DNA from: FEB-35 sp050263095
GTDB lineage: Bacteria; Desulfobacterota; Deferrimicrobia; Deferrimicrobiales; Deferrimicrobiaceae
Length of the DNA stretch: 64,000 bases
Assembly (NCBI GenBank): GCA_050263095.1
Contig: JBLNEW010000071.1
Coordinates: forward strand, 44,648 to 108,647
Direction: 5' to 3'
The position numbers and the translations under genes were made by a program. Positions 16,912-25,312 of the stretch are shown here, piece after piece. Within the stretch, counting starts at the first letter, position 1. Each line of letters begins with the position of its first letter. The notes beneath the pieces were generated by a model. The model saw only the letters and a program-made list of their open reading frames with translations, searched no databases and was not told the DNA's origin.

Positions 16912-16924
16912 TCTCCTTCCACGC

Positions 16925-16930
16925 TATAAT
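16925..16930 (+). promoter_or_regulatory. -10 box TATAAT of the NifA-like gene (leaderless)
   Basis: TATAAT is followed by only 6 nt (tggcgc) before the ATG at 16937, which would make the mRNA leaderless. There is no ribosome-binding site before the ATG, which agrees with this reading. Confidence 0.5.
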
Positions 16931-16936
16931 TGGCGC

Positions 16937-18556
16937 ATGAACCGCGGCCCTTCCCCTGAAAAAGCGGAGCTGTCCGCAATCTACGAAGTGGGGAAAATCC
17001 TTACTTCAACGGAGAACCTCCCGCGCGCGCTCGGGACCTCCCTCAGGACCCTCCAGAGCTTCCTGGGGTTCGACCGCGCGGCGATCCATCTCCCGGACGC
17101 CGCCACAAGGGAGCTCCGGATGGAGGTGGCCGCCGGCTACACGGCGGAGGAGCGCGGCCGGGCCCGCTACGTGTGGGGCGAGGGAATCGTCGGGAAGACG
17201 ATGAAATCCGGGGGGCCGATCGCGATCCCGGACGTCCGGAAGGAGCCTTCGTTCCTGGACAAGACGCGCGCGCACGGGAGAACGCAGGATGAAAGCCTTT
17301 CGTACATCTCCGTTCCCTTGAAGATCGGCGCCGAGGTGCTGGGGGTGCTGACCGCGGAGCGGATCGGAAGGACCGGAACCCAGGCGCTGGAGGCGGACGC
17401 CCGCACCCTGATGGTCATCGGGTGCCTGATAGGCCAGGCGCTCAAGCTCCACGCGGCGATCGACCGGCTGCACGAGGAATTCCAGCGGCAGCGGCAGGAG
17501 TTCGAGAAGACGATACGCAAGACGTACCGGATCGAGAACATCGTAGGACAGAGCAAGCGCATGCAGGAGGTTTTCGCTTCGGTGACCAGCGTCGCCCCTT
17601 CCCGCGCGACGGTGCTGCTGCGCGGGGAAAGCGGCACCGGCAAGGAGAGGATCGCGCGGGCGATCCACCTCGCGGGCTCGCGCGCCGACCAGCCCTTCGT
17701 CACGGTCAACTGCGCCGCGCTTCCCGAGACCTTGCTCGAATCGGAGCTTTTCGGCCACAAGAGAGGGGCCTTCACCGGGGCCATCGAGGAAAGGAAAGGA
17801 AGGTTCGAGCAGGCCTCCGGCGGAACGATCTTCCTGGACGAGGTCGGCGACATACCGGTCCCCACGCAGGTCAAGCTGCTCCGAGTCCTGCAGGAGCGGA
17901 AGTTCGAGCGGCTCGGCGAGAACAGGACCATATCCGTGGACGTGCGGATCATCGCCGCCACGAACGCCGACCTGGAGATGATGGTGGAGGATGGCCGCTT
18001 CCGGGAGGACCTTTTCTATCGCCTTAACGTGATTCCGATATACCTGCCCCCCTTGAGGGACCGCCGCGAGGATGTCATACCCTTGACCGAGTATTTCCTG
18101 GACCGGTTCAACAAGGAGCACGGAAAAAACGTATCTTTCTCGCCCGAGGTCCTCGACCTGCTGCTCGAGTACCGGTGGCCGGGGAACGTCCGGGAGCTCG
18201 AGAACCTCGTCGAGCGCGCCGTCGTAATGGCGAAGTCGCCCGTAGTCCACATACCCGACCTCCCCCGGCCGGTCCGGACGTTCTCGCCGCAGGAGCCCGA
18301 CGCCGCGCTCCCCGCGTCCGGCGGGACGCCGGCGGCACCCCCCGCAACGCCCGCAAAGGCCGCCGGACAGGCGCCCAGGGCCGAGTACCTGCGTGCGATG
18401 GAGCGGGAAGAGCTTCGGCGCGCGCTGGAAGGTACGGGATGGGTGATAGCCCGCGCGGCGCGCGTGCTCGGCTGGACCCCCCGCCAGGTCGCCTACAAGA
18501 TGAAAAAGCACTCCCTTTCCTCCCCTTGGAAAACAAAAGCAGAGGGTCGTTCTTGA
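16937..18556 (+). CDS. nifA: NifA-like sigma-54-dependent transcriptional activator
   Basis: A 539-residue enhancer-binding protein. A GAF sensory domain (about 10-170) is followed by a short coiled linker and a AAA+ domain (about 200-435) with Walker A GESGTGKE, the sigma-54-contacting GAFTGA loop and FLDEVGDIP. After a Pro/Ala-rich linker comes a Fis-type helix-turn-helix, ARAARVLGWTPRQVAYKMKK, which closely follows the NifA pattern. A NifA-type upstream site and a sigma-54 promoter lie directly downstream, ahead of an outer-membrane protein, amtB and a PII gene, so it probably controls nitrogen acquisition. No nif structural genes are in the window. Confidence 0.85.
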   Translation: MNRGPSPEKAELSAIYEVGKILTSTENLPRALGTSLRTLQSFLGFDRAAIHLPDAATRELRMEVAAGYTAEERGRARYVWGEGIVGKTMKSGGPIAIPDVRKEPSFLDKTRAHGRTQDESLSYISVPLKIGAEVLGVLTAERIGRTGTQALEADARTLMVIGCLIGQALKLHAAIDRLHEEFQRQRQEFEKTIRKTYRIENIVGQSKRMQEVFASVTSVAPSRATVLLRGESGTGKERIARAIHLAGSRADQPFVTVNCAALPETLLESELFGHKRGAFTGAIEERKGRFEQASGGTIFLDEVGDIPVPTQVKLLRVLQERKFERLGENRTISVDVRIIAATNADLEMMVEDGRFREDLFYRLNVIPIYLPPLRDRREDVIPLTEYFLDRFNKEHGKNVSFSPEVLDLLLEYRWPGNVRELENLVERAVVMAKSPVVHIPDLPRPVRTFSPQEPDAALPASGGTPAAPPATPAKAAGQAPRAEYLRAMEREELRRALEGTGWVIARAARVLGWTPRQVAYKMKKHSLSSPWKTKAEGRS

Positions 18557-18629
18557 ACTTTTTTATCCTGCTCCTTCCTTATCGGAAAACCTGAAAATGT
18601 CCCGCCTGTAATACGCTGGCCCGGCCACA

Positions 18630-18649
18630 ATTGTTGATAACACTACAAT
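18630..18649. promoter_or_regulatory. NifA-type upstream activator sequence
   Basis: The dyad ATTGT-N10-ACAAT contains the classic NifA site TGT-N10-ACA (TGT 18632-18634, ACA 18645-18647) extended by two further paired bases on each side. It is centred about 120 bp upstream of the sigma-54 -24 element, the usual enhancer distance. Confidence 0.75.
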
Positions 18650-18759
18650 AATGTCCTGAGTCGAAGCGGGAGGGCCGGCCCTCCCGCGCTTTCCCCGAGC
18701 GCGATTTTCTCCAATCCATTCAAGTGCTCACAGGCGATGCGCAGCCTTGGATATGCGCA

Positions 18760-18775
18760 TGGCACGTCTCCTGCT
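18760..18775 (+). promoter_or_regulatory. Sigma-54 (-24/-12) promoter
   Basis: TGGCACG-TCTC-CTGCT matches the consensus TGGCACG-N4-TTGCW at every defined position but one (C for the first T of the -12 element). The -24 GG is at 18761-18762 and the -12 GC at 18773-18774, predicting a start near 18785, about 35 nt before the ATG at 18819. Confidence 0.8.
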
Positions 18776-18818
18776 CTTCCCTCCGCCGAAACCAATTTTC
18801 TCCACGAAGGAGGCAATG

Positions 18819-19631
18819 ATGAGAACCACGACTCGACTCCGCACCATCAGCCGCATGGCATTCGCGGCGGTTCTGATGTGCGTCGTCTCCGCCGGACCGG
18901 CCATGGCGACGCCGTCCACGATCGTCTGGATCCCGTCCGTGGACATCCAGCCGTACAAGACGGTACATCTGACATACGATTCCTACCTCCGTGCAAGGGA
19001 GAACCCCGACGGCACCCGGTCCGGCGCAATCGTCGACCTGGGCCTGACCGGCGGCGTCCTGCCGTTCCAGAAGATCCAGGCCGAGGTCGGTTTCGACCTG
19101 ATCGATCAGCCCGGAGACGCCGGCAAGTACCCGCTCTTTTTCAACGCGAAGGTCGGCACGCCCGAGGACGCCTGGTTCAAGGGCTCGCCCGCCGTCGCGG
19201 TGGGCGGCTACAACTTCGGGACGAAAAGCGGCGACCTCCGTAAGGGAGACCCGGCGGCCACAAACCAGAACATAGTCTACGCGATCGCGGGAAAGACCCT
19301 TCCCGTCATCGGGCGTCTCGAGGCAGGCTACTTCGTGGGGAACAAGAAGGTCCTCGTGAACTTCGCCGAAACCGATGGCGCCGGCAACTTCAAGTCCGAC
19401 GAGAAGGGGATCCTCCTTTCCTGGGATCGAACGATCTCAGAGATCTCGGACAAGCTCTGGGCCGGCGTCGACTACCAGGGCAGCGATTCGGGGATCGGCG
19501 CCTTCAACTTCGGCGTCTCCTGGGCCTTCGCCAAGAATGTGAGCGTCATTTTCGGCTACGACATCTACAACGAGAAGAAGTCGGGTGGCGAGAACACCTA
19601 CACCGTCCAGCTCGACATCAATTTCCCGTAA
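18819..19631 (+). CDS. Outer-membrane beta-barrel protein of the ammonium-transport operon
   Basis: A 270-residue exported protein. A signal peptide ending AGPAMA (about residue 31) is followed by alternating amphipathic strands and ends in LDINFP, a C-terminal pattern compatible with a beta-barrel. ATG 18819 is chosen because AAGGAGG lies 5 nt upstream and earlier in-frame starts overlap the sigma-54 promoter. As the first gene behind that promoter and upstream of amtB, it is probably an outer-membrane channel or surface protein used in nitrogen limitation. The substrate is unknown. Confidence 0.75.
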   Translation: MRTTTRLRTISRMAFAAVLMCVVSAGPAMATPSTIVWIPSVDIQPYKTVHLTYDSYLRARENPDGTRSGAIVDLGLTGGVLPFQKIQAEVGFDLIDQPGDAGKYPLFFNAKVGTPEDAWFKGSPAVAVGGYNFGTKSGDLRKGDPAATNQNIVYAIAGKTLPVIGRLEAGYFVGNKKVLVNFAETDGAGNFKSDEKGILLSWDRTISEISDKLWAGVDYQGSDSGIGAFNFGVSWAFAKNVSVIFGYDIYNEKKSGGENTYTVQLDINFP

Positions 19632-19645
19632 CACCCATTTCCATG

Positions 19646-19846
19646 TCCCGCCCAGGTCCGTATTTTTGGCCAGGCTCCGTCGCGAGGCGGTGGAGACGGG
19701 CGTGGATACAAGGCGCGCGAACTTCGGGCGACGCAGCCGTAGTCGACACTACGGCGAGGAGAACGAAGGAGCGCAACGCGGTAGACATGCCCGTATCCGC
19801 CGACGCAGCAGGAGGCCGGCGGGAAATACGGGCCAAGGGCGGGCGT
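19646..19846. repeat. About 200-bp imperfect palindromic element
   Basis: A perfect 8-bp hairpin (GCCGTAGT 19736-19743, ACTACGGC 19748-19755) lies at the centre, and the flanks remain recognisably complementary outwards to the ends, CGTATTT (19659-19665) pairing with AAATACG (19824-19830). It fills the gap between the beta-barrel gene and amtB. Size and symmetry resemble a REP/MITE-like repeat that can fold into a long cruciform or RNA hairpin. No ORF or transposase is present. Copy number elsewhere cannot be judged here. Confidence 0.6.
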
Positions 19847-19863
19847 GAAGAAGGAGAAAGACG

Positions 19864-21414
19864 ATGAAAAAATATTTGCGAATCGCATCGACCGCAATGC
19901 TGATCCTGATGGCGCTTGCCGCGGGAATAAGCTCGGCGCCGCCCGCCCTGGCCGCGGACGCGCCCGCAGCGGCTGTCACGGCCCCGGCGCCCGCCTTCAC
20001 GCAGGAAATGGCCGACGCCATCGCCAGCCAGAAGGTCTCGATGGACACCATATGGACGATGCTCGCCGCCTTCCTGGTCTTCTTCATGAACCTCGGCTTC
20101 GCACTGGTGGAGTCGGGCTTCTGCCGGGCCAAGAACACCGTCAACATCCTCTTCAAGAACTTCGTGGTGTTCGCGGTTTCCTCCCTCGCGTTTCTGGTCC
20201 TGGGGTTCGGGCTCATGTTCGGGGACGGGAACTGGCTCGTGGGACTCAAGGGCCTCTTCTTCGCCGCCGGGGCCGACAACAGCCCGGCCACGGGAGAGGC
20301 CTACAAGGGCGTCTACCATGCCCTAAACTGGACGGGCGTGCCGCTTTGGGCCAAGTTCTTCTTCCAGCTGGTCTTCGCCGGCACCGCCGCCACGATCGTG
20401 TCGGGAGCGGTGGCCGAACGGATCAAGTTCAAGGCCTTCGTCATTTTCACGCTGTTCATGGTCGGCGTGATCTACCCCGTCGGCGGTCACCTGATCTGGG
20501 GCGGCGGCTGGCTCGCAAGCAAGGGGTTCCTCGACTTCGCCGGATCCACCGTCGTCCACTCGATCGGCGGCTGGGCGGCGCTCGCCGGCATCCTGATGCT
20601 GGGACCCCGCATCGGCAAGTACGGGCCGGGCGGCAAGGTGAACGCGATCCCCGGCCACAGCATGACATCCGCGGCCATCGGCGTGTTCGTCCTCTGGTTC
20701 GGATGGTTCGGCTTCAACCCAGGCTCCACCATGGCGGCGGACTGGGCCTCCATCGCGCACGTGGCCACCACCACCAACGTGGCCGCCGCCGCCGCGACCG
20801 TGTCCTCCATGATCATGGCCTGGATCCTCTTCGGGAAACCCGATTTCGGAATGACGTTGAACGGCTGCCTGGCAGGCCTCGTGGCGATCACCGCGCCCTG
20901 CGCCTTCGTAAGCGTGCAAAGCTCCCTCATCATCGGCCTCGTCGCGGGAGTCCTGGTGGTACTGGCGGTCCTCTTCTTCGACAAGGTCCGGGTCGATGAT
21001 CCGGTTGGCGCCACGGCGGTTCACCTGGCCAACGGGGTCTTCGGAACGATCGCCCTTGGCCTCTTCGCCGATCCCACCGTCTGCCCGGCCGCCTCTGTGG
21101 CCAAGAAGGGGCTGCTCCTGGGCGGCGGACTGGCCCAGCTAGGGCCCCAGCTCATGGGTGTAGGGCTCGTCGCCGCGGCGGTCTTAGTCCTCTCACTGGC
21201 CTTCTGGTTCGTGACGAAGCTCCTCTCCAACGGCCTGCGCGTGAGCCAGGAGGAGGAGATGGAAGGGCTCGATCTGCACGAGCACGGGAACAGCGCCTAC
21301 CCCGATTTCAGCGTACGGGCGTTTCCGATCGGAACCACCCCCCTGGCGCCCACGGCCCCGGTAGCCGCGCCCGCGGGAATCCGGGCCGCGGAGGTGTCCT
21401 TTGAAAAAAATTGA
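19864..21414 (+). CDS. amtB: Ammonium transporter AmtB
   Basis: A 516-residue inner-membrane ammonium channel with a cleaved signal peptide (about 1-32) and 11 predicted membrane helices. Family motifs include FMNLGFALVESGFCRAKN near the N-terminus, DFAGSTVVHSIGGWAAL with the conserved Asp/His, and FGWFGFNPGS. The AAGGAG site lies before ATG 19864. The PII gene overlaps its 3' end, the usual amtB-glnK pair. Confidence 0.95.
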   Translation: MKKYLRIASTAMLILMALAAGISSAPPALAADAPAAAVTAPAPAFTQEMADAIASQKVSMDTIWTMLAAFLVFFMNLGFALVESGFCRAKNTVNILFKNFVVFAVSSLAFLVLGFGLMFGDGNWLVGLKGLFFAAGADNSPATGEAYKGVYHALNWTGVPLWAKFFFQLVFAGTAATIVSGAVAERIKFKAFVIFTLFMVGVIYPVGGHLIWGGGWLASKGFLDFAGSTVVHSIGGWAALAGILMLGPRIGKYGPGGKVNAIPGHSMTSAAIGVFVLWFGWFGFNPGSTMAADWASIAHVATTTNVAAAAATVSSMIMAWILFGKPDFGMTLNGCLAGLVAITAPCAFVSVQSSLIIGLVAGVLVVLAVLFFDKVRVDDPVGATAVHLANGVFGTIALGLFADPTVCPAASVAKKGLLLGGGLAQLGPQLMGVGLVAAAVLVLSLAFWFVTKLLSNGLRVSQEEEMEGLDLHEHGNSAYPDFSVRAFPIGTTPLAPTAPVAAPAGIRAAEVSFEKN

Positions 21415-21739
21415 GGCGATCATCAAGCCTTTCAAGGCCGAGGACGTGAAAAAAGCGCTCAACGAGGTCGGGGTCACCGGGATGACCGTCCTGGAGGTCA
21501 AAGGGTTCGGCCGGCAGAAGGGGCACACGGAGATCTACCGCGGCGCCGAGTACGCGGTGGACTTCCTCCCAAAGGTCAAGGTGGAGGTGGCCGTTCCGGC
21601 CGAGTCGGTGCCGGCGGTCGTGGAGCGGATCCTGACGGCCTCCCGCACGGGAAAGATAGGCGACGGGAAGATCTTCGTCTACGACCTCGAGGAAGTCGTC
21701 CGGATCCGCACGGGCGAGCGCGGGCGCGAGGCGTTATAG
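21401..21739 (+). CDS. glnK: PII nitrogen regulatory protein GlnB/GlnK
   Basis: A 112-residue PII trimer subunit that senses 2-oxoglutarate and ATP/ADP and blocks AmtB when nitrogen is plentiful. It opens KKIEAIIKPFK, has the T-loop Tyr51 in YRGAEYAVDF (the uridylylation site) and the C-terminal signature GKIGDGKIFV. The TTG start overlaps the amtB end by 14 bp, with GGAGG 6 nt upstream, so it is translationally coupled. GlnK is preferred over GlnB from the amtB linkage. Confidence 0.95.
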   Translation: MKKIEAIIKPFKAEDVKKALNEVGVTGMTVLEVKGFGRQKGHTEIYRGAEYAVDFLPKVKVEVAVPAESVPAVVERILTASRTGKIGDGKIFVYDLEEVVRIRTGERGREAL

Positions 21740-21750
21740 ATGGAACGCAG

Positions 21751-21796
21751 GGAAGACCGGCAGCCGCTTCATCCTTCCGGCGGCGGCCGGTCTTCC
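21751..21796 (+). terminator. Strong hairpin downstream of glnK
   Basis: GGAAGACCGGC (21751-21761) pairs perfectly with GCCGGTCTTCC (21786-21796), and GCCGC (21763-21767) with GCGGC (21780-21784) after a single A/G mismatch. No T-run follows, so it is more likely an mRNA 3' stabiliser or Rho-dependent end than an intrinsic terminator. Confidence 0.5.
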
Positions 21797-21822
21797 TCGC
21801 GCCGCGTCCTTAATGAATCCCC

Positions 21823-23082
21823 ATGACCCCCCCGGATCGGATCGCCGCGGGTCTCGCCCTGCCGCTCTGGTCGGTCCTGCCCTTCCTCGGGCTTCTTTTC
21901 TCCATGGCGCTCCTCCCCCTTTTCGCCTCCCGGTTCTGGGCACGGCATTTCGGGAAGGTTAGCGCAGCGTTCGGCGTCCCGGTTGCGGCCTGGTTTTTCT
22001 TTTTTGCCCCGGGCGAGCTGATTCACACCGCTTTCGAGTATCTCTCCTTCCTGGTCCTGTTGTTCAGCCTCTTCACGATCTCGGGTGGAATTCTGCTCCG
22101 CGGCACCCTCCGGGGGACGCCGGCGGTGAATTGCGGATTTCTGGCAGCCGGGGCGGCGCTCTCGAACATACTGGGAACGACCGGCGCGTCGATGCTCCTC
22201 ATCCGGCCGCTCCTTCGCGCCAACTCGGGAAGGACTGGGTCGACGCGGATCTACGTCTTCTTCATCTTCGTGGTGGCCAATATCGGGGGAGCGCTCACTC
22301 CCGTCGGCGACCCGCCGCTCTTCCTCGGCTTCCTCAAAGGAGTGCCGTTCTTCTGGACGACCCGCAACCTGTGGAGTTGCTGGCTTGCCGCCGCGGGGAT
22401 GGTCATCGGGATCTATTACCTCCTCGACCGATGGGGCGCCCGGCCGGAGGGCGAGGCCGGGAGCGCGGAGGCGGGAGGCTCATCGGAAAGAGTTCCGCTT
22501 ACCGTGGCGGGGAAGCGAAATCTCCTTCTTCTGGCAGTGGTCATCGCCGCCGTCTTCCTGCCGACACCGCTCCGGGAAACGGCGATGTTGACGGCAACGG
22601 CGCTCTCCATGTGGAAGACTCCGGCATGGATCCGCCGGGATAACGGCTTCTCCTACCATCCGATCAAGGAGGTGGCGATCCTGTTCGCCGGGATCTTCGC
22701 GACAATGATCCCGGCGCTTCTGATCCTGCAATCCCACGGGGGCGAGCTGTGCATCACGGAACCCTGGCAATTCTTCTGGGCGTCGGGAACGCTCTCCAGT
22801 TTCCTGGACAACGCGCCCACGTACCTCACCTTCCTCTCCCTGGCCCAAGGGCTGGGGGGATCCGCCGATATCGTAGGCGTTTCCGCTCCGATCCTGCGCG
22901 CCATCAGCGCCGGAGCGGTATTCATGGGAGCGGTCACCTACATCGGAAACGCGCCCAATTTCATGGTGAAGTCGATCGTGGAATCCTACGGCGTACCGAT
23001 GCCCTCCTTTTTCGGTTATATGGGTTATTCGTTCGCGGTCCTGCTCCCCGTCTTCGCTATCATCACCTGGATTTTTTTGTAG
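21823..23082 (+). CDS. NhaD-type Na+/H+ antiporter (ion transporter superfamily)
   Basis: A 419-residue polytopic inner-membrane protein with about 11-12 hydrophobic helices. Segments such as NILGTTGASMLLIRPLLRAN and GGALTPVGDPPLFLGFLKG are typical of the NhaD/citrate-transporter-like antiporters. It starts 26 bp after the glnK hairpin and has only a weak ribosome site. Sodium extrusion is the family expectation; the ion is not shown by the sequence. Confidence 0.8.
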   Translation: MTPPDRIAAGLALPLWSVLPFLGLLFSMALLPLFASRFWARHFGKVSAAFGVPVAAWFFFFAPGELIHTAFEYLSFLVLLFSLFTISGGILLRGTLRGTPAVNCGFLAAGAALSNILGTTGASMLLIRPLLRANSGRTGSTRIYVFFIFVVANIGGALTPVGDPPLFLGFLKGVPFFWTTRNLWSCWLAAAGMVIGIYYLLDRWGARPEGEAGSAEAGGSSERVPLTVAGKRNLLLLAVVIAAVFLPTPLRETAMLTATALSMWKTPAWIRRDNGFSYHPIKEVAILFAGIFATMIPALLILQSHGGELCITEPWQFFWASGTLSSFLDNAPTYLTFLSLAQGLGGSADIVGVSAPILRAISAGAVFMGAVTYIGNAPNFMVKSIVESYGVPMPSFFGYMGYSFAVLLPVFAIITWIFL

Positions 23083-23126
23083 GGAATCCCGCAACTGTTT
23101 TTTTAATCGTCCCGGTGCTCCTCCGC

Positions 23127-23132
23127 TATACT
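23127..23132 (+). promoter_or_regulatory. -10 box TATACT of lutA (leaderless)
   Basis: TATACT ends 6 nt before ATG 23139, without a ribosome-binding site, suggesting a leaderless lut transcript. No clear -35 element. Confidence 0.4.
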
Positions 23133-23138
23133 TGATGG

Positions 23139-23891
23139 ATGGCGTTGAAAGAGCCCATCCCCGTTTCCCTCTTCTTCACATGCCTGGTCGACGCATTTTA
23201 TCCCCGCGTCGGATTCGCGACGGCCGCCGTCCTTGAAAGGTTCGGCGCGGACGTCAGGGTCCCCCTCTCGCAGACCTGCTGCGGCCAGCCGGCGTTCAAT
23301 TCCGGCAATCGCAAGGAAGCGCGGAAGATGGCGCGGAAGTTCCTCTCGTCGTTCGCCGGCGAGGGGTACATAGTCACCCCTTCAGGCTCCTGCGCCGCCA
23401 TGGTCAAGAACGAATACCCTGTCCTCTTCCGGGACGAGCCGGGGATGCTGTCGCTGTCCCTTCTTGCCGGGGAACGGATCTACGAGCTGTCCCAGTTCCT
23501 CGTCGACGTGCTCGGCGTAACCGATCCGCGGTCGTCGTTCAAGGGGAAAGTCACCTACCACGATTCCTGCCACCTGCGGCGGGGGCTCGGCGTGACGGAA
23601 GCGCCGCGCAAGCTTCTGCGCGCCATCCCCGGAGTCACGCTGGTGGAGATGGAAGAGAGCGACCGGTGCTGCGGGTTCGGCGGAGTCTTCTCCGTCAAGT
23701 ACCCGCACATCTCCTGCCGGATGGCGGACGACAAGATCGAACGGATACTGGCGACGGGGGCGCCGATCGTCACCTCGGGGGACATAGGCTGCCTGATGAA
23801 CATCGGCGGCATGATCTCCCGCTGCGGGTATCCGGTGCAGGCGGTACACCTGGCCGAGATCCTGGCCGGGGACGTGGAGGTGCCCGCCTGA
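23139..23891 (+). CDS. lutA: L-lactate oxidation complex subunit LutA (Fe-S)
   Basis: A 250-residue protein with two CCG (cysteine-rich) domains: QTCCGQPAFNSG in the first and YHDSCHLRRGLG plus RCCGFGGVFSVKYP in the second. LutABC oxidises L-lactate to pyruvate. The stop overlaps the lutB start (ATGA). As first gene it follows a TATACT box closely. Confidence 0.92.
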   Translation: MALKEPIPVSLFFTCLVDAFYPRVGFATAAVLERFGADVRVPLSQTCCGQPAFNSGNRKEARKMARKFLSSFAGEGYIVTPSGSCAAMVKNEYPVLFRDEPGMLSLSLLAGERIYELSQFLVDVLGVTDPRSSFKGKVTYHDSCHLRRGLGVTEAPRKLLRAIPGVTLVEMEESDRCCGFGGVFSVKYPHISCRMADDKIERILATGAPIVTSGDIGCLMNIGGMISRCGYPVQAVHLAEILAGDVEVPA

Positions 23892-25312
23892 TGGAGCCCA
23901 GGTCGCGATCCTTTTTCCGGAACTCCGAGAAGGCGCTGGCTGACGCTTCGCTGCAGGCCGCCATCTCCCGGACGACCGGAAAGTTCGTCGGCGCGCGGGC
24001 CGCCTCCATAGAGGCGTTCCCCGGGTTCGAGGAAGCGCGCCGCGAGGGCTCCCGGATAAAGAAGGAAACCCTCGACCGGCTCGACCGGTACCTCGCCCTC
24101 TTCATTTCGGAGGCGGAAAAACGGGGCGCCGTCGTGCACGTGGCGCGCGATGCGGGCGAAGCAAGGGAGATCGCGGCCGGGATCGCAAGGCAGGAAGGGG
24201 TGACCCTGGCGGTCAAATCCAAATCGATGGTCGCCGAGGAGGTCGATCTGAACGGCGCCCTCGAGGCGGCAGGCGTGGAGGTCGTGGAATCGGACCTGGG
24301 CGAATTCATCATCCAGCTCGCCGGCGAACCGCCCTCCCACCTCATAGCGCCCGCGGTACACAAGACGCGGGAGCAGGTCTCCAGGCTCTTCGAACAGAAG
24401 CTGGGAGAGCCGTACACGGACAACATCCAGGAGCTGGTGCGTATCGCGCGCAAGCATCTACGGGCGAAATTCCTGTCCGCCGGGATGGGCGTAAGCGGCG
24501 CGAACTTCCTGTGCGCCGACACCGGCTCCATAGTCATGGTGACCAACGAGGGGAACGGGAGAATGGGCACGGTTCTTCCGCGGGTCCACCTGGCCGTGGC
24601 GAGCATCGAGAAGGTCATACCGGGCCTCGCGGATTTGCCGGTTTTCCTTCGACTCCTCCCCCGCAGCGCGACCGGCCAGCCGATAACCACGTACGTTTCC
24701 GTGCTGACCGGCGTCAAGCGGCCCGAAGATCCCGAGGGACCCGAAAAACTCCACATCCTGCTCGTGGATAACGGCAGGACCGCGATTCTCCAGGGAAAAT
24801 ACCGGGATATCCTGAAGTGCATACGGTGCGGGGCTTGCCTGAACATATGCCCCGTATATCAGAGCGTGGGAGGCCATGCCTACGGCTGGACATATCCCGG
24901 CCCCATGGGCTCCGTGCTGACCCCGCTGCTCGCAGGGCTGGCCGAAGGGGCGGCCCTGCCCAACGCCAGCACCCTGTGCGGCGCGTGCGCCGAGGTGTGC
25001 CCGGTCGAAATCCCGCTTCCCAGGCTCCTTCTGGAACTGCGGGCGGACGAGCGGGACCAGGGGTTGAAAACACCGGAAGAGATACTCGGAATGAAAGGCT
25101 ACGCGGCCGCGATGGGACGCGCAGGCGTCCTCGAGGCGCTGGAGCGGATCGCCGGAGTCGTGGGCCGGCTCATCTTCAAGGACGGGAAGGTTCCCTGGCT
25201 CCCCTTGAAATTCTCCGGATGGACCGACAAGAGGGATTTTCCCGCCCCGGCCGCGCAGCCCTTCCGGAGGCTATGGAAGAAGCAGAGAGGAATACGCCCG
25301 TGGAGCCGCTAG
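23891..25312 (+). CDS. lutB: L-lactate oxidation iron-sulphur protein LutB
   Basis: A 473-residue protein. An N-terminal LUD (DUF162) domain (about 70-300) includes MGVSGANFLCADTGS. It is followed by two ferredoxin-like 4Fe-4S motifs, CIRCGACLNICPVY (about 312) and LCGACAEVCPVEIP (about 362), and a C-terminal region of DUF3390 type. ATG overlaps the lutA stop. It probably relays electrons from lactate oxidation. Confidence 0.93.
   Translation: MEPRSRSFFRNSEKALADASLQAAISRTTGKFVGARAASIEAFPGFEEARREGSRIKKETLDRLDRYLALFISEAEKRGAVVHVARDAGEAREIAAGIARQEGVTLAVKSKSMVAEEVDLNGALEAAGVEVVESDLGEFIIQLAGEPPSHLIAPAVHKTREQVSRLFEQKLGEPYTDNIQELVRIARKHLRAKFLSAGMGVSGANFLCADTGSIVMVTNEGNGRMGTVLPRVHLAVASIEKVIPGLADLPVFLRLLPRSATGQPITTYVSVLTGVKRPEDPEGPEKLHILLVDNGRTAILQGKYRDILKCIRCGACLNICPVYQSVGGHAYGWTYPGPMGSVLTPLLAGLAEGAALPNASTLCGACAEVCPVEIPLPRLLLELRADERDQGLKTPEEILGMKGYAAAMGRAGVLEALERIAGVVGRLIFKDGKVPWLPLKFSGWTDKRDFPAPAAQPFRRLWKKQRGIRPWSR

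Noticed and set aside
18600..18660. Possible sigma-54 promoter at TGGCCCGG near 18616
   Set aside because: No TTGC at the right spacing; the site at 18760-18775 fits far better and is correctly placed for the downstream ATG.
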